Shown here: positions 1 to 6,998 of the stretch, piece by piece
Position numbering within the stretch: the first letter of the stretch is position 1
How the letters are laid out: every line of letters begins with the position of its first letter
IMG/VR virus record: IMGVR_UViG_3300020187_000022
Span: 1-64,000 of that record
DNA length: 64,000 nucleotides
Reading direction: 5' to 3' (one strand)
DNA from: a virus
Notes under the pieces: model-generated
Told to the model about the DNA's origin: nothing
What the model saw: the letters and a program-made list of their open reading frames with translations, nothing else
Database searches by the model: none
Position numbers and translations under genes: made by a program

Positions 1-352
1 AACAATGGAAAATAACCGGTCATTCCTATCTATCTGCTCTTCAGCTGCTCCTTTCAGTCGCTTCTGTCTGCTCCCAAGCTAATAATTGCAGTTACTTGCT
101 TAATTGTTTATTAAAAAGTAATTTATATTCAAGTGTGTGTGACAAAATGAATATGACCTCTCATATACCACATATTACCACTTTCTACCACTCAAATAAA
201 TATCATCACCCTTATTATTATATATAGCTAACACCAAGACGAGTGTAACTAATACTCACGTTATTGCAACAAGAGTATATGTTGTCTCTCTCTCTATAGG
301 AATAGTATCATATTACCCGCAATATTGCAATCACCACTAAATTTAAAACCAC
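1..352. other. Non-coding left edge
   Basis: I see no supported gene here. The first 90 bases are visibly more GC-rich than the rest and strongly C/T-biased on the plus strand. One minus-strand frame is open from about 80 out of the left edge but has no start codon, so it could be the end of something outside the window or chance. Further right are short inverted repeats: GAGT/ACTC around 241-256 and CAACA/TGTTG around 268-285. A clear Bacteroidetes promoter for the gene at 353 is not visible, though the leader just before it is A-rich, as in most starts of this phage. Confidence 0.5.
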
Positions 353-634
353 ATGCAAAGAACAATAATTCTTAAACCACAATCCATTATGCAATACAAG
401 TCTATGATAGGCGTAGTATTGTACAATGAAGATGACATACTAACATTTAGTACTGGTCATAAGATATATCGTATCAAAGAAAAAGACTTAACGCATCCAT
501 TAAATGATCTAATAGAAAAAACGTTTGATCGTAATGATGATCTTAAGCACTTGGCTATTGAACATGATATAATAGAAGTACAACAAAGAGATAGTATAGA
601 AACTTATCTATCTTATGTAAAAACTTATAATTAA
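353..634 (+). CDS. Hypothetical protein, 93 aa
   Basis: I do not recognise this protein. It starts at ATG 353 behind an A-rich leader ending AAAACCAC, the same style of leader as its neighbours. It is mixed-charge, without a signal peptide or membrane segment. The second half is rich in Asp, Glu, Lys and Ile and probably folds as a small cytoplasmic alpha/beta protein. It is the first gene of the plus-strand run, followed after 21 nt by a membrane protein. Its position at the head of the block suggests an early, host-directed role, but nothing in the sequence shows one. Confidence 0.6.
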   Translation: MQRTIILKPQSIMQYKSMIGVVLYNEDDILTFSTGHKIYRIKEKDLTHPLNDLIEKTFDRNDDLKHLAIEHDIIEVQQRDSIETYLSYVKTYN

Positions 635-655
635 ATCCACTAAATTAAAACCATC

Positions 656-988
656 ATGAAAAAAATATTAAAGTACATCGTTAAGCTTCTATTCGTAATA
701 GTATTACCAGTAGTTGTATCAGTATCTAGTATCTATTTAGTTATAACCAATTGGGAACATACACCCTTAATGGTTATGGTTGCGTTGAGTATAATAACAC
801 TGTTGACTCTATTCAATGCTTTCTTCTATAGTGCCGTATTAAGCACTACTAAGTTATTACCACAGATTACATTTGAAACCGGTTTAGTAATAGGCTTTTG
901 TATCGCTTATGATAGAAACGCTATGAGACCTACAGTAACAATTGTAATACCTTTTGTAATAATTGAAGTACAACCAAGAAGAAAATAA
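656..988 (+). CDS. Small multi-pass membrane protein, 110 aa
   Basis: The protein has a Lys-rich start, then a strong hydrophobic segment at about residues 9-31, a second at about 37-62, and further hydrophobic stretches at about 70-86 and 92-104. It ends in Arg-Arg-Lys. This suggests an inner-membrane protein with two to four passes. No catalytic motif is visible and I do not recognise the family. It starts at ATG 656 in an A-rich leader. Roles such as superinfection exclusion are possible in this position but are not shown. Confidence 0.6.
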   Translation: MKKILKYIVKLLFVIVLPVVVSVSSIYLVITNWEHTPLMVMVALSIITLLTLFNAFFYSAVLSTTKLLPQITFETGLVIGFCIAYDRNAMRPTVTIVIPFVIIEVQPRRK

Positions 989-1160
989 AAAGTATCACCA
1001 GTGACCCACTAACAATACCAGTAATATTATATCTATAATAACAATAGATATTAAGGCTAAGAAACAATGGTTATTTAGTGGTAACCGAAGACAGATTTGA
1101 GTAGCTCGTAATGGTCTAATACATTACACTACTCTATCTTGTCTTTATAAATCTAATCAA

Positions 1161-1292
1161 ATGAAAAAAAAACTTGTTTACCTAATGCTACTGTTATTTA
1201 CTACAGGGCTATTACTACAATCTTGTTCATCATCACGTCAATGTACATCTAAAGCTACAAATAGAGGTGGTGGTTATTATATCAATAGATAA
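1161..1292 (+). CDS. Micro-lipoprotein, 43 aa
   Basis: This short frame begins ATG-AAA-AAA-AAA and encodes a classical lipoprotein signal: a positively charged start, a Leu-rich core at about residues 5-19, and a lipobox-like LLQSC with Cys at residue 22. The mature part is only about 22 residues, rich in Ser, Arg and Gly, with a second Cys. It would be lipidated and anchored in a membrane facing the periplasm. Position in a tightly packed early block and an A-rich leader favour a real gene. The role is unknown; a superinfection-exclusion lipoprotein is one possibility. Confidence 0.6.
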   Translation: MKKKLVYLMLLLFTTGLLLQSCSSSRQCTSKATNRGGGYYINR

Positions 1293-1304
1293 ATCCAATT
1301 TAAA

Positions 1305-1841
1305 ATGAAAACAAAAACATACACTATAGCCCAAGACTCAATTAAAGACGTTTTAAGCACCTTAATTGATTCTGAGGGTCTAGGAAACTGGAAGAATTGC
1401 AAACACATCATTGACTTACTAATATCGCTTCCTGAGCATTCTGTAAGTGCATTAATAACTCTTGTGTTGGCAAAGAAAGAACGTGAGCCATTAAAAATGG
1501 GTGATCATGTAACTTTTAAACCATCGTCATACTCTTCGCATTATGATAGAGATGTGATGATTGACAAAAAACTAATGAGTGAAGACGGTTATGTCTATGG
1601 TATTGTAAATTCAGACGGTTCATGGAGTACTGATGGGGAATTTAATCCTTACTACGGTACTATGAAAATACAAGTCTATGTCTGGTCAGATGATACTGTA
1701 ATTACTCAAGAAGAAACAGTTAATACTTTTGATTTAAAGACCATTAGTAAATCTGACTTACCAAAGTTTAATGACAAAAGTCATTTAGAATTCTTTGAAG
1801 AGATCATAGAAGACCCTAACCAAACTAAAATAGATATATAA
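1305..1841 (+). CDS. Hypothetical protein with SH3/KOW-like middle, 178 aa
   Basis: The first 60 residues look helical. Residues about 65-120 begin LKMGDHVTFKP and alternate short strands, as small beta-barrel (SH3/KOW-like) domains of phage proteins do. The C-terminus is acidic. No catalytic residues stand out and I cannot name a family. It starts at ATG 1305, 12 nt after the micro-lipoprotein, and its stop codon shares one base with the start of the next gene, so the two are probably translationally coupled. Confidence 0.55.
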   Translation: MKTKTYTIAQDSIKDVLSTLIDSEGLGNWKNCKHIIDLLISLPEHSVSALITLVLAKKEREPLKMGDHVTFKPSSYSSHYDRDVMIDKKLMSEDGYVYGIVNSDGSWSTDGEFNPYYGTMKIQVYVWSDDTVITQEETVNTFDLKTISKSDLPKFNDKSHLEFFEEIIEDPNQTKIDI

Positions 1842-2059
1842 TGGCAAAAATTAGCATGGAGCTACTTACACGTGAATATAAAAACTATTTAAAAGTTAAA
1901 CATTCTATAGATAAAACACCTAATGGTAAAATGACTTACTTCGGTAAAGAAATGAACAGGAGGTATCTATTTGAAGATGATGTACTGGATGATGAGAAAG
2001 ATCATAACCGTGCATTGATGATAATCATGAGAGATCATATTGAAAGATCCGTCAAGTAA
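1841..2059 (+). CDS. Hypothetical small basic/acidic protein, 72 aa
   Basis: A short soluble protein, unrecognised. The first half is rich in Lys and aromatic residues, and the second is highly charged with an Asp/Glu cluster followed by a helix. The start overlaps the previous stop (TAATG), and the winged-helix gene begins 20 nt before this gene's end, so it sits inside a coupled mini-operon. No cysteine clusters, signal peptide or membrane segment are visible. Confidence 0.5.
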   Translation: MAKISMELLTREYKNYLKVKHSIDKTPNGKMTYFGKEMNRRYLFEDDVLDDEKDHNRALMIIMRDHIERSVK

Positions 2060-2297
2060 ATATAGATATGGTATAGTATCGCGTGATATTATATTAGCTC
2101 CAGACATTACACTGCAGGCCAAAGCATTATATTCAGCTTTAGCATGTTATGCAAACAATGAAAGAACTTGTTTTCCTTCTATATCAACACTGTCCAATGA
2201 CTTAAATGTTAGTGAAAGCACTATCAAAAGATTGATAAAAGAACTGAAAGCAAAGAATTTCATCAAAAGGATAGGTAGAAAATTGCTAATACAATGA
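2040..2297 (+). CDS. Winged-helix (HTH_36-like) DNA-binding protein, 85 aa
   Basis: The protein matches the pattern of HTH_36 replication-initiator-type winged helices: a leader with YGIVSRDIIL, then a helix in which LQAKALYSALACYAN precedes CFPSISTLSNDL, then NVSESTIKRLIKELKAKNFI as the recognition helix. It ends shortly after the wing, so it is a lone DNA-binding domain without the C-terminal part of longer relatives. No in-frame ATG lies near the front; the best start is TTG 2040, overlapping the upstream gene by 20 nt. It is probably a transcription regulator or origin-binding factor acting early. The fold is fairly clear, the target unknown. Confidence 0.7.
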   Translation: MKDPSSKYRYGIVSRDIILAPDITLQAKALYSALACYANNERTCFPSISTLSNDLNVSESTIKRLIKELKAKNFIKRIGRKLLIQ

Positions 2298-2381
2298 AAC
2301 GTTAGCTATATATATGCTTATTAAATTAAGTATTTAAGCAAATCATTTATCTATTAAACCAGTTAGGGCTGTAATTTTATT

Positions 2382-2389
2382 TATTTTTG
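2382..2389 (+). promoter_or_regulatory. Candidate -7 promoter box TATTTTTG
   Basis: TATTTTTG fits the Bacteroidetes -7 consensus TAnnTTTG and lies 22 nt before the start at 2412. Upstream at 2363-2366 is TTAG rather than a clean -33 TTTG. A small inverted repeat (GTTAG/CTAAC, 2389-2403) follows at the expected transcription start. It would separate the acidic protein gene from the 353-2297 group. Confidence 0.4.
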
Positions 2390-2411
2390 TTAGAGTTACT
2401 AACATAATAAA

Positions 2412-2684
2412 ATGATCATACAGTTACCCAATGGTAGAATAGTTGAGTGTTCAATAGAACAATATTTGTCTCTTTCAGATCAAGAGGTAAATGATCTTAA
2501 CGGCTTAAGTACTTCATATACCAAAGAAGTGGGTGATCCCTTTTACAATAAGTTTTCAGGAAAGTCTGTATTAGAGACAGATCCTGAGATATTAGAGTCT
2601 GTCCAAGAATATGAACCAGGACTTGATGAAATAGAAGCTTATGAAAAACTGGAAGACCCGTATTTTCACTCGGATGATGTCTAA
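2412..2684 (+). CDS. Hypothetical acidic protein, 90 aa
   Basis: This is a small, strongly acidic protein with no recognised family. It begins with a short beta-like stretch (residues 1-14) and continues into a region rich in Glu, Asp and Tyr. No cysteines, membrane segment or catalytic signature is seen beyond the acidity. It has its own candidate promoter just upstream and is followed after 44 nt by another protein with a very acidic tail. Small acidic phage proteins sometimes mimic DNA or bind host polymerase, but that is only analogy here. Confidence 0.5.
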   Translation: MIIQLPNGRIVECSIEQYLSLSDQEVNDLNGLSTSYTKEVGDPFYNKFSGKSVLETDPEILESVQEYEPGLDEIEAYEKLEDPYFHSDDV

Positions 2685-2728
2685 TAGATAGGCACTCCAA
2701 TCATTTATTAATTTCAAAATAATTTATT

Positions 2729-3298
2729 ATGCAAAGTAAAGTAAACATCCTTGCGGATGACATGGGAAATGTTGTACGCCAATCTAGCTCAAATCCAGAA
2801 TTCGGTCACGTAAGACTACAACAAACCAGAGTAACATTTGGTAATGGAGGTTGGGTTAAAAAATCAAACATCAGCACATTATTACACGGTAAACTAGAAG
2901 ACCTAAAAGAATTAGGACTAGAAGCTATGGATTCAATACCAGGTAAAATTGTTATTAAAGAATCTTTAGAGCCATTTAGTAAGAATGACCCTGATAGAGA
3001 TTACAAAAAAGCTGGTGAAACAGGCATCATATGTGCTGTTGACGGACAACCTATTTATAGGAAAACATTCTTTGTAGCAGATGCTACCGCAGAGGATGTA
3101 TTAATTGCACACAATAATGGTCAAGACATTAAGGATGCAAATAGTTCTGAAACAAGCAACGCAGCAGATGTTAAAGTATCTGCCGCAGAAGCATTTGGCT
3201 TTGAAGATCCAGAGAAAAAATCAGATGACAATACAGAAATTGTTGCTGAGGAAGTAGTTGAAGAAGAAGTTCTTGAAGAAGAAACTTTTGAACTATAA
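2729..3298 (+). CDS. Hypothetical protein with SSB-like acidic tail, 189 aa
   Basis: Residues 1-125 form a probable globular beta-rich domain; residues about 130-165 are an Ala/Ser/Asp linker; the last 25 residues are almost all Glu, Val and Ala and end in FEL. A globular domain, flexible linker and acidic tip with a terminal aromatic residue is the layout of single-stranded DNA-binding proteins such as T7 gp2.5, but I see no sequence match to one. A second acidic-tailed protein at 11420 sits in the recombination block and is the better SSB candidate. A non-DNA role is equally possible. Confidence 0.5.
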   Translation: MQSKVNILADDMGNVVRQSSSNPEFGHVRLQQTRVTFGNGGWVKKSNISTLLHGKLEDLKELGLEAMDSIPGKIVIKESLEPFSKNDPDRDYKKAGETGIICAVDGQPIYRKTFFVADATAEDVLIAHNNGQDIKDANSSETSNAADVKVSAAEAFGFEDPEKKSDDNTEIVAEEVVEEEVLEEETFEL

Positions 3299-3312
3299 CT
3301 AAAATTCTAAAG

Positions 3313-3376
3313 AATGCGTGAGGTTTCCCTATAGGGAATTAATTACTGATGGGTACATGCAGTAGCCTCTCTCATT
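3313..3376 (+). ncRNA. Candidate three-way-junction structured RNA leader
   Basis: The region between the stop at 3298 and the start at 3421 folds on inspection into three stems. P1 pairs 3313-3323 with 3366-3376 (9 of 11 pairs, with four consecutive pairs next to the junction). P2 pairs 3325-3329 with 3334-3338 around a TATA loop. P3 pairs 3344-3348 with 3360-3364 and continues as ATG/CAT around loop GGTA, with one bulged G. Junction strands are T, TTAAT and G. It sits 44 nt before the next start. It does not match the cores of hammerhead, purine, THF or preQ1 RNAs as I know them. It may be a cis-regulatory leader or a free RNA; energy and covariation were not computed. Confidence 0.45.
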
Positions 3377-3420
3377 TTATATCTTATACTAATCTCTAAA
3401 CTCATAAAACCACATGTCAT

Positions 3421-3963
3421 ATGCTATCTCAAGAACAAATCAACCAGCTAAAACAAAAAGAAAGTCAAAACTTACTATCTCAACGACTGCAACGTTACCA
3501 CTATTATGGAATATTGGAAGAATACCAATTACATCCAGCCTCAATAATTAATTCATTTGAATATAAAAAGTTAAATCCTTATCAGCACTTCTTATTTAAG
3601 AGAGTGTTACATGGGCTTAATGTTTATACAAAAGATGAAGTTGCTAAGTTACATTGGGATAAGAAGAGGAGAATATCTAAAGTTTGGAAAAGATCTCAAA
3701 GAGAAATCAATGCATGGAAACAAATGATAACTAATAAAAGAGTTAATGGATTCTTTGCAAGAACTTTTACAGGTCCTGCTATGGAATTTATTATATCAGT
3801 TCCATGTGATGAGGTCTTAGAAGACTACCACAACAAGTTGACTTTCAAAGAGTTAAATATAGAGTATGAAGATGTAATATTATTGTTTATGTCTAAAGGT
3901 CTATTACCTAAAAACTATTTAACTTTGAAACCTAATGCTAATCAACAAGCCTTACAAGGATGA
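3421..3963 (+). CDS. Hypothetical basic, helical protein, 180 aa
   Basis: I do not recognise this protein. It is Lys/Arg/Gln-rich and mostly helical, with a basic central segment (residues about 78-110) that could bind nucleic acid and a more hydrophobic, acidic C-terminal third. It starts at ATG 3421, downstream of the three-way-junction RNA. An alternative ATG at 3414 is in another frame that closes quickly. Its end overlaps the HNH gene start (ATGA), so the two are likely co-expressed, and a helper role for that nuclease is conceivable but unproven. Confidence 0.55.
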   Translation: MLSQEQINQLKQKESQNLLSQRLQRYHYYGILEEYQLHPASIINSFEYKKLNPYQHFLFKRVLHGLNVYTKDEVAKLHWDKKRRISKVWKRSQREINAWKQMITNKRVNGFFARTFTGPAMEFIISVPCDEVLEDYHNKLTFKELNIEYEDVILLFMSKGLLPKNYLTLKPNANQQALQG

Positions 3964-4364
3964 TTGAACAAAAGAAGAAACTATGTAACAATTGCAATAC
4001 TGAGCAGTTCATTTGGAAGAATGATAAAGGCAGCCGGTATTGCAAGAGTTGCTGGTACAAATCAAAAGGTCCAACTGCTAAGCCGTTAAACAAGAAGAGG
4101 ATAAACCCTAAATCTAAGAAGATGCAGATCTTAGACTTAGCTTATTCTAAGTTAAGGCGTAAGTTTATGGAAGAGAATCCAATGTGTGAAGCTGCATTAC
4201 ATTGTTGTAATGGAGGAGCAACTGATGTTCATCATAAAAAAGGACGTGGGCAATACCATTTAGCAGTTAGTACTTGGCTATCAGTATGTAGACCGTGTCA
4301 TAATTATATAGAAGAGCATCCTGAAGAGGCTATAGAATTAGGTTTTTCTGAAAAAAGGATTTAA
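3960..4364 (+). CDS. HNH endonuclease-like zinc protein, 134 aa
   Basis: The N-terminus has a zinc-knuckle pattern (CNNCN at residues 9-13, then CKSCW). The C-terminal half has the HNH-like arrangement: a Cys pair (CEAALHCC), VHHKKGRG with two adjacent His, then CRPCHNYIEEHP with a Cys-x2-Cys-His. This matches small phage HNH proteins and the NinG group, which nick or resolve DNA and sometimes act at packaging or recombination. It overlaps the upstream gene by 4 nt and is followed by tRNA-Arg. A freestanding homing-type nuclease is an alternative; a replication or recombination role fits the context better. Confidence 0.7.
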   Translation: MIEQKKKLCNNCNTEQFIWKNDKGSRYCKSCWYKSKGPTAKPLNKKRINPKSKKMQILDLAYSKLRRKFMEENPMCEAALHCCNGGATDVHHKKGRGQYHLAVSTWLSVCRPCHNYIEEHPEEAIELGFSEKRI

Positions 4365-4382
4365 GTTTAATTTATAAGATCA

Positions 4383-4456
4383 GGTCCTATAGCTCAAATG
4401 GATAGAGCAACAGCCTTCTAAGCTGTAGGTTCAAGGTTCGAGTCCTTGTGGGATCA
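4383..4456 (+). tRNA. tRNA-Arg (anticodon UCU)
   Basis: A full cloverleaf is visible: acceptor 4383-4389 with 4449-4455 (two wobble pairs), D arm GCTC/GAGC, anticodon stem ACAGC/GCTGT around loop CTTCTAA with anticodon TCT at 4417-4419, and T arm CAAGG/CCTTG around TTCGAGT. The discriminator is A4456 and CCA is not fully encoded. It reads AGA, which is abundant in these AT-rich genes, so it probably supplements the host pool. It lies alone between the HNH gene and the helicase. Confidence 0.9.
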
Positions 4457-4475
4457 CCTTTAACACCAAAGAGAA

Positions 4476-4592
4476 ATGAAACAAAATAAAAAAGATAGGT
4501 TACTTAAGATAGTAGCTTGGACAATCATTTTATCAATAACAATAATACTATGGCAAAAAATACTTCTGAAACTATTTCCAATAGAAATGTAA
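4476..4592 (+). CDS. Possible small single-pass membrane peptide, 38 aa
   Basis: An ATG frame right after the tRNA encodes a Lys-rich start followed by one strong hydrophobic segment (about residues 11-26). It overlaps the start of the helicase gene by 43 nt, more than usual here. The leader ttaacaccaaagagaa closely resembles the leader of the membrane protein at 30674, which argues for translation. It could equally be a leader peptide coupling translation to the helicase gene. Confidence 0.35.
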   Translation: MKQNKKDRLLKIVAWTIILSITIILWQKILLKLFPIEM

Positions 4593-5665
4593 TACAAAAT
4601 CAAGCACTTGAAGTAGCAAAAGCACATAAGAGATGTGGATTGGGTATATCTATGGGTGTAGGTAAAACAAGAATTGCAATACAACACTTACAATATTGTT
4701 ATAATCCATTAGTAGAAGCTTTAGTTGTTATACCCAAACATTCAGTAGCGCAAGCTTGGATAGATGAGTTAGGAAAGTTAAACTTGCAAGATTTAATTAA
4801 ACATATAACGTTTACTACTTACATATCACTAAAGAAACATAATCCAAATAACTATGATATAGTCTATTTAGATGAGTGTCATAGTTTATTGGAAAGCCAT
4901 GAAATCTTTTTATCACAGTTTACTGGTAAGATATTAGGATTGACAGGTACTCCACCGAAAGATGATTTCTCTAGTAAAGCAGTAATGGTAAATAAATATT
5001 GCCCTATTAAATATAGGTTTACTGTAGATCAAGCAACAGACTCTAACATCTTAAATAATTATAGAATTATAGTTCATCAGTTAGAACTATCTAAGAAACC
5101 TACGTTGAAGAAGACTAAGAAGAATGGTGGCTACTGGTATACAACTGAACTTAAAGATTATAATTATGTAAGCTCAAGAGTTGCAGAGGCTCAATCACCC
5201 AAACAAAAGCAGTTCGCTGCTATTATGAGGATGAGAGCATTGATGGAATATAGTACTAAAGAGCTATATGTTAAGTCATTAGTGACTAAACTAAGATCTA
5301 AATGTATTATATTTGCAAATACCCAAAAACAAGCAGATAAGCTGTGCAAGCATAGCTATCATTCTGGTAATAAATTGTCTGAAGATAATTTAGAATTGTT
5401 TTCTGATGGTAGAATAGATCAGCTATCATGCGTCTTACAGCTGTCAGAAGGTATAAGTATACCAAACTTAAAAGAAGGTATTATTATGCATGCATATGGT
5501 AATGAAAGAAAGTCCTCACAGAGGATTGGAAGGCTTCTAAGGTTAAACCCTTCAGATACTGCAACATGCCATATACTGTGCTATAAAGGCACACAGGATG
5601 AAGTCTGGGTTGAAAAAGCCCTTAAAGACTTTGATACAACTAAAATTAAATACTATAAACCTTAA
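4550..5665 (+). CDS. Superfamily 2 helicase/translocase, 371 aa
   Basis: A compact SF2 motor of the SNF2/SSL2 kind that moves on nucleic acid using ATP. Motifs in order, from the chosen start: Walker A GVGKT (36-40), motif II DECH (108-111), motif III LTGTPP (131-136), and near the C-terminus QRIGRLLR as motif VI with the arginine finger. An upstream TTG at 4517 extends the frame by 11 residues, but ATG 4550 in an A-rich leader is preferred. Related helicases are standard in crAss-like replication modules, where they may remodel forks or assist recombination. No extra domain is attached. Confidence 0.85.
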   Translation: MAKNTSETISNRNVIQNQALEVAKAHKRCGLGISMGVGKTRIAIQHLQYCYNPLVEALVVIPKHSVAQAWIDELGKLNLQDLIKHITFTTYISLKKHNPNNYDIVYLDECHSLLESHEIFLSQFTGKILGLTGTPPKDDFSSKAVMVNKYCPIKYRFTVDQATDSNILNNYRIIVHQLELSKKPTLKKTKKNGGYWYTTELKDYNYVSSRVAEAQSPKQKQFAAIMRMRALMEYSTKELYVKSLVTKLRSKCIIFANTQKQADKLCKHSYHSGNKLSEDNLELFSDGRIDQLSCVLQLSEGISIPNLKEGIIMHAYGNERKSSQRIGRLLRLNPSDTATCHILCYKGTQDEVWVEKALKDFDTTKIKYYKP

Positions 5666-5677
5666 AAAATCAAAATC

Positions 5678-5845
5678 ATGGAAACATTAATTATTATCTT
5701 ATGCACCACCATAGCACTATGTGGAATCTTTATTTCTTATTTAGTAGGAAAAAACAATGGAGCTAAAGAAATCAAAGCCACTTTAAATAGCATGACTATA
5801 AGACAAATGATAGCTAATAAGAGAGATGAATTTAAATCTATATAG
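5678..5845 (+). CDS. Small single-pass membrane protein, 55 aa
   Basis: An ATG frame 12 nt after the helicase gene encodes a hydrophobic N-terminal segment of about 20 residues (3-24) followed by a Lys/Arg-rich, probably cytoplasmic helix. It lacks a lipobox and a clear cleavage site, so it is a membrane-anchored micro-protein with its tail inside the cell or along the membrane. The next gene starts 2 nt after its stop, so it belongs to the run of small genes. Function unknown. Confidence 0.55.
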   Translation: METLIIILCTTIALCGIFISYLVGKNNGAKEIKATLNSMTIRQMIANKRDEFKSI

Positions 5846-5847
5846 CT

Positions 5848-6087
5848 ATGGGACGCATGAAAGAATTATTTATAGAGAAACAAGAAGAACTAGAATACCG
5901 TGGCGTTCATGACTCTATGATACACAGTTATGCTAGAAAAGCAATAGAAGAATATATAGAAGAAGGTGATACACCTTGTCCTAACTGTAACATGCCAACT
6001 TTGTTACGCAATGAATCAAATGCTAAGTGCACTGAGTGTGCTCAAGAGTTTGTTTATGTTGACGGAGGAGCACTAAGATTTTTGTGA
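5848..6087 (+). CDS. Zinc-ribbon protein, 79 aa
   Basis: The first half is a charged helix. Residues about 43-69 form a zinc ribbon with CPNC and, 16 residues on, CTEC, followed by aromatic beta strands. Such ribbons bind nucleic acid or act as protein adaptors in phage regulators and transcription factors. It sits in a chain of small genes with 1-4 nt gaps or overlaps. No enzyme domain is attached; the zinc site is clear, the partner unknown. Confidence 0.65.
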   Translation: MGRMKELFIEKQEELEYRGVHDSMIHSYARKAIEEYIEEGDTPCPNCNMPTLLRNESNAKCTECAQEFVYVDGGALRFL

Positions 6088-6088
6088 T

Positions 6089-6328
6089 ATGGAATTTATA
6101 ACAAACACAGGAGAAACAGTAGAAGTAGAATATACTTATGATCCAGGTGAACCAGACCAATGGTATGATTCCAACGGAGATCCAGGTACACCGGGTTATG
6201 GACCATCAGCAGATATAAAGCATGTTTGGTATACTAATACGGATGTTAATGGTAATCAAGTTACTGTAGACGTACAACACTTATTAGAAGAAGACATAGA
6301 AGAAAAGATTTTAGAACGTCATGAGTGA
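6089..6328 (+). CDS. Hypothetical acidic protein, 79 aa
   Basis: A small acidic, Gly/Pro/Tyr-rich protein in its first half, with a helical Glu-rich end. I do not recognise it. It starts at ATG 6089 one base after the previous stop region and overlaps the next start by 8 nt, so it is translated with its neighbours. No Cys, signal peptide or membrane segment is seen. Confidence 0.5.
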   Translation: MEFITNTGETVEVEYTYDPGEPDQWYDSNGDPGTPGYGPSADIKHVWYTNTDVNGNQVTVDVQHLLEEDIEEKILERHE

Positions 6329-6461
6329 AAAAATAGTAAAAATAGTTAATAACACAACTTATGTTTTTATGAATGGTCAGTGGTTTAATGAGAAGTCTAA
6401 TGTAGAATTAGATCCTCATGATCCGGACTATCGTGTAGCATGGGATATAAAACCAATATAA
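6321..6461 (+). CDS. Hypothetical micro-protein, 46 aa
   Basis: A 46-residue frame beginning at ATG 6321 within the end of the previous gene. It reads as a short beta hairpin (KIVKIVNNTTYVFMNGQW) followed by an acidic tail rich in Asp and Pro. Tight 8-nt overlap upstream and a 1-nt gap downstream support translation. The role is unknown. Confidence 0.5.
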   Translation: MSEKIVKIVNNTTYVFMNGQWFNEKSNVELDPHDPDYRVAWDIKPI

Positions 6462-6462
6462 A

Positions 6463-6618
6463 ATGGCAAAGAAAAAAAAGAAAGTTAGACAGTATAGAAG
6501 TAATCAAGGTAGATCACCTGAGAAAATGGAAAAGATTTACAAGGGTTGCTTTTGGATAATAGTAATAGCTCTATCTTGTGTAGCAAGTGCGGGTATATAT
6601 AATTTATTGTCTTTATGA
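6463..6618 (+). CDS. Small single-pass membrane protein, 51 aa
   Basis: The N-terminal 25 residues are extremely basic (a run of Lys near the start), followed by a hydrophobic segment at about residues 29-48. By the positive-inside rule the basic end stays in the cytoplasm. Its stop overlaps the next start (ATGA), so it is probably coupled to the 127-residue protein that follows. Function unknown. Confidence 0.55.
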   Translation: MAKKKKKVRQYRSNQGRSPEKMEKIYKGCFWIIVIALSCVASAGIYNLLSL

Positions 6619-6998
6619 AAGATAACTTATTTGTAAAAGCATCAATTAAGAACGGTGAACTACATTTCCCTATAAAAGCAGTGGGCACTAGGTTTAAGAA
6701 GTTCTTAAATCAATTACCTGATGATTCTAAATTAGAAATATTTATAGGAATTGGTGGTGATAAAGGTAGTAACCCACAATTAGCCAGGATACATGCTATG
6801 ATTAGAGAAATAGCACAAGAAATTGGCTACACATTTGTAGAAGCCAAATTAGAAGTAAAAAGAGCCGCCGGCTTATGTTTTGTAAGAGACAGACAAGAGT
6901 ATTGTAAGTCTTTTGCAGATTGTGACAAAGATGAATTAAATCTTGCAATACAAGCATGTGTGGAAATAGGAAACTTTAATGGTATGAATCTAAGATAA
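6615..6998 (+). CDS. Possible NinB-like recombination protein, 127 aa
   Basis: Residues 1-45 are beta-rich with a basic FKKFL helix. Residues about 57-127 contain ARIHAMIREIAQEIGY, a basic stretch, and a C-terminal DKDELNLAIQACVEI helix. This layout recalls phage NinB/Orf-type recombination mediators, which bind single-stranded DNA and help load annealing proteins, but identity is too low for more than a suggestion. It closes the first gene run and its stop touches the stop of the minus-strand gene at 6999. Confidence 0.4.
   Translation: MKDNLFVKASIKNGELHFPIKAVGTRFKKFLNQLPDDSKLEIFIGIGGDKGSNPQLARIHAMIREIAQEIGYTFVEAKLEVKRAAGLCFVRDRQEYCKSFADCDKDELNLAIQACVEIGNFNGMNLR

Noticed and set aside
147-227. 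26-residue His/Tyr-rich frame
   Set aside because: Too short, low-complexity AT-rich origin, no overlap with a real gene or promoter.
3324-3365. Hammerhead ribozyme
   Set aside because: CTGATGG resembles CUGAUGA by one base only, and the GAAA element and cleavage triplet are not in place.
4517-4549. TTG start for the SF2 helicase
   Set aside because: It adds 11 Asn-rich residues without family support; ATG 4550 has the A-rich leader typical of this phage.
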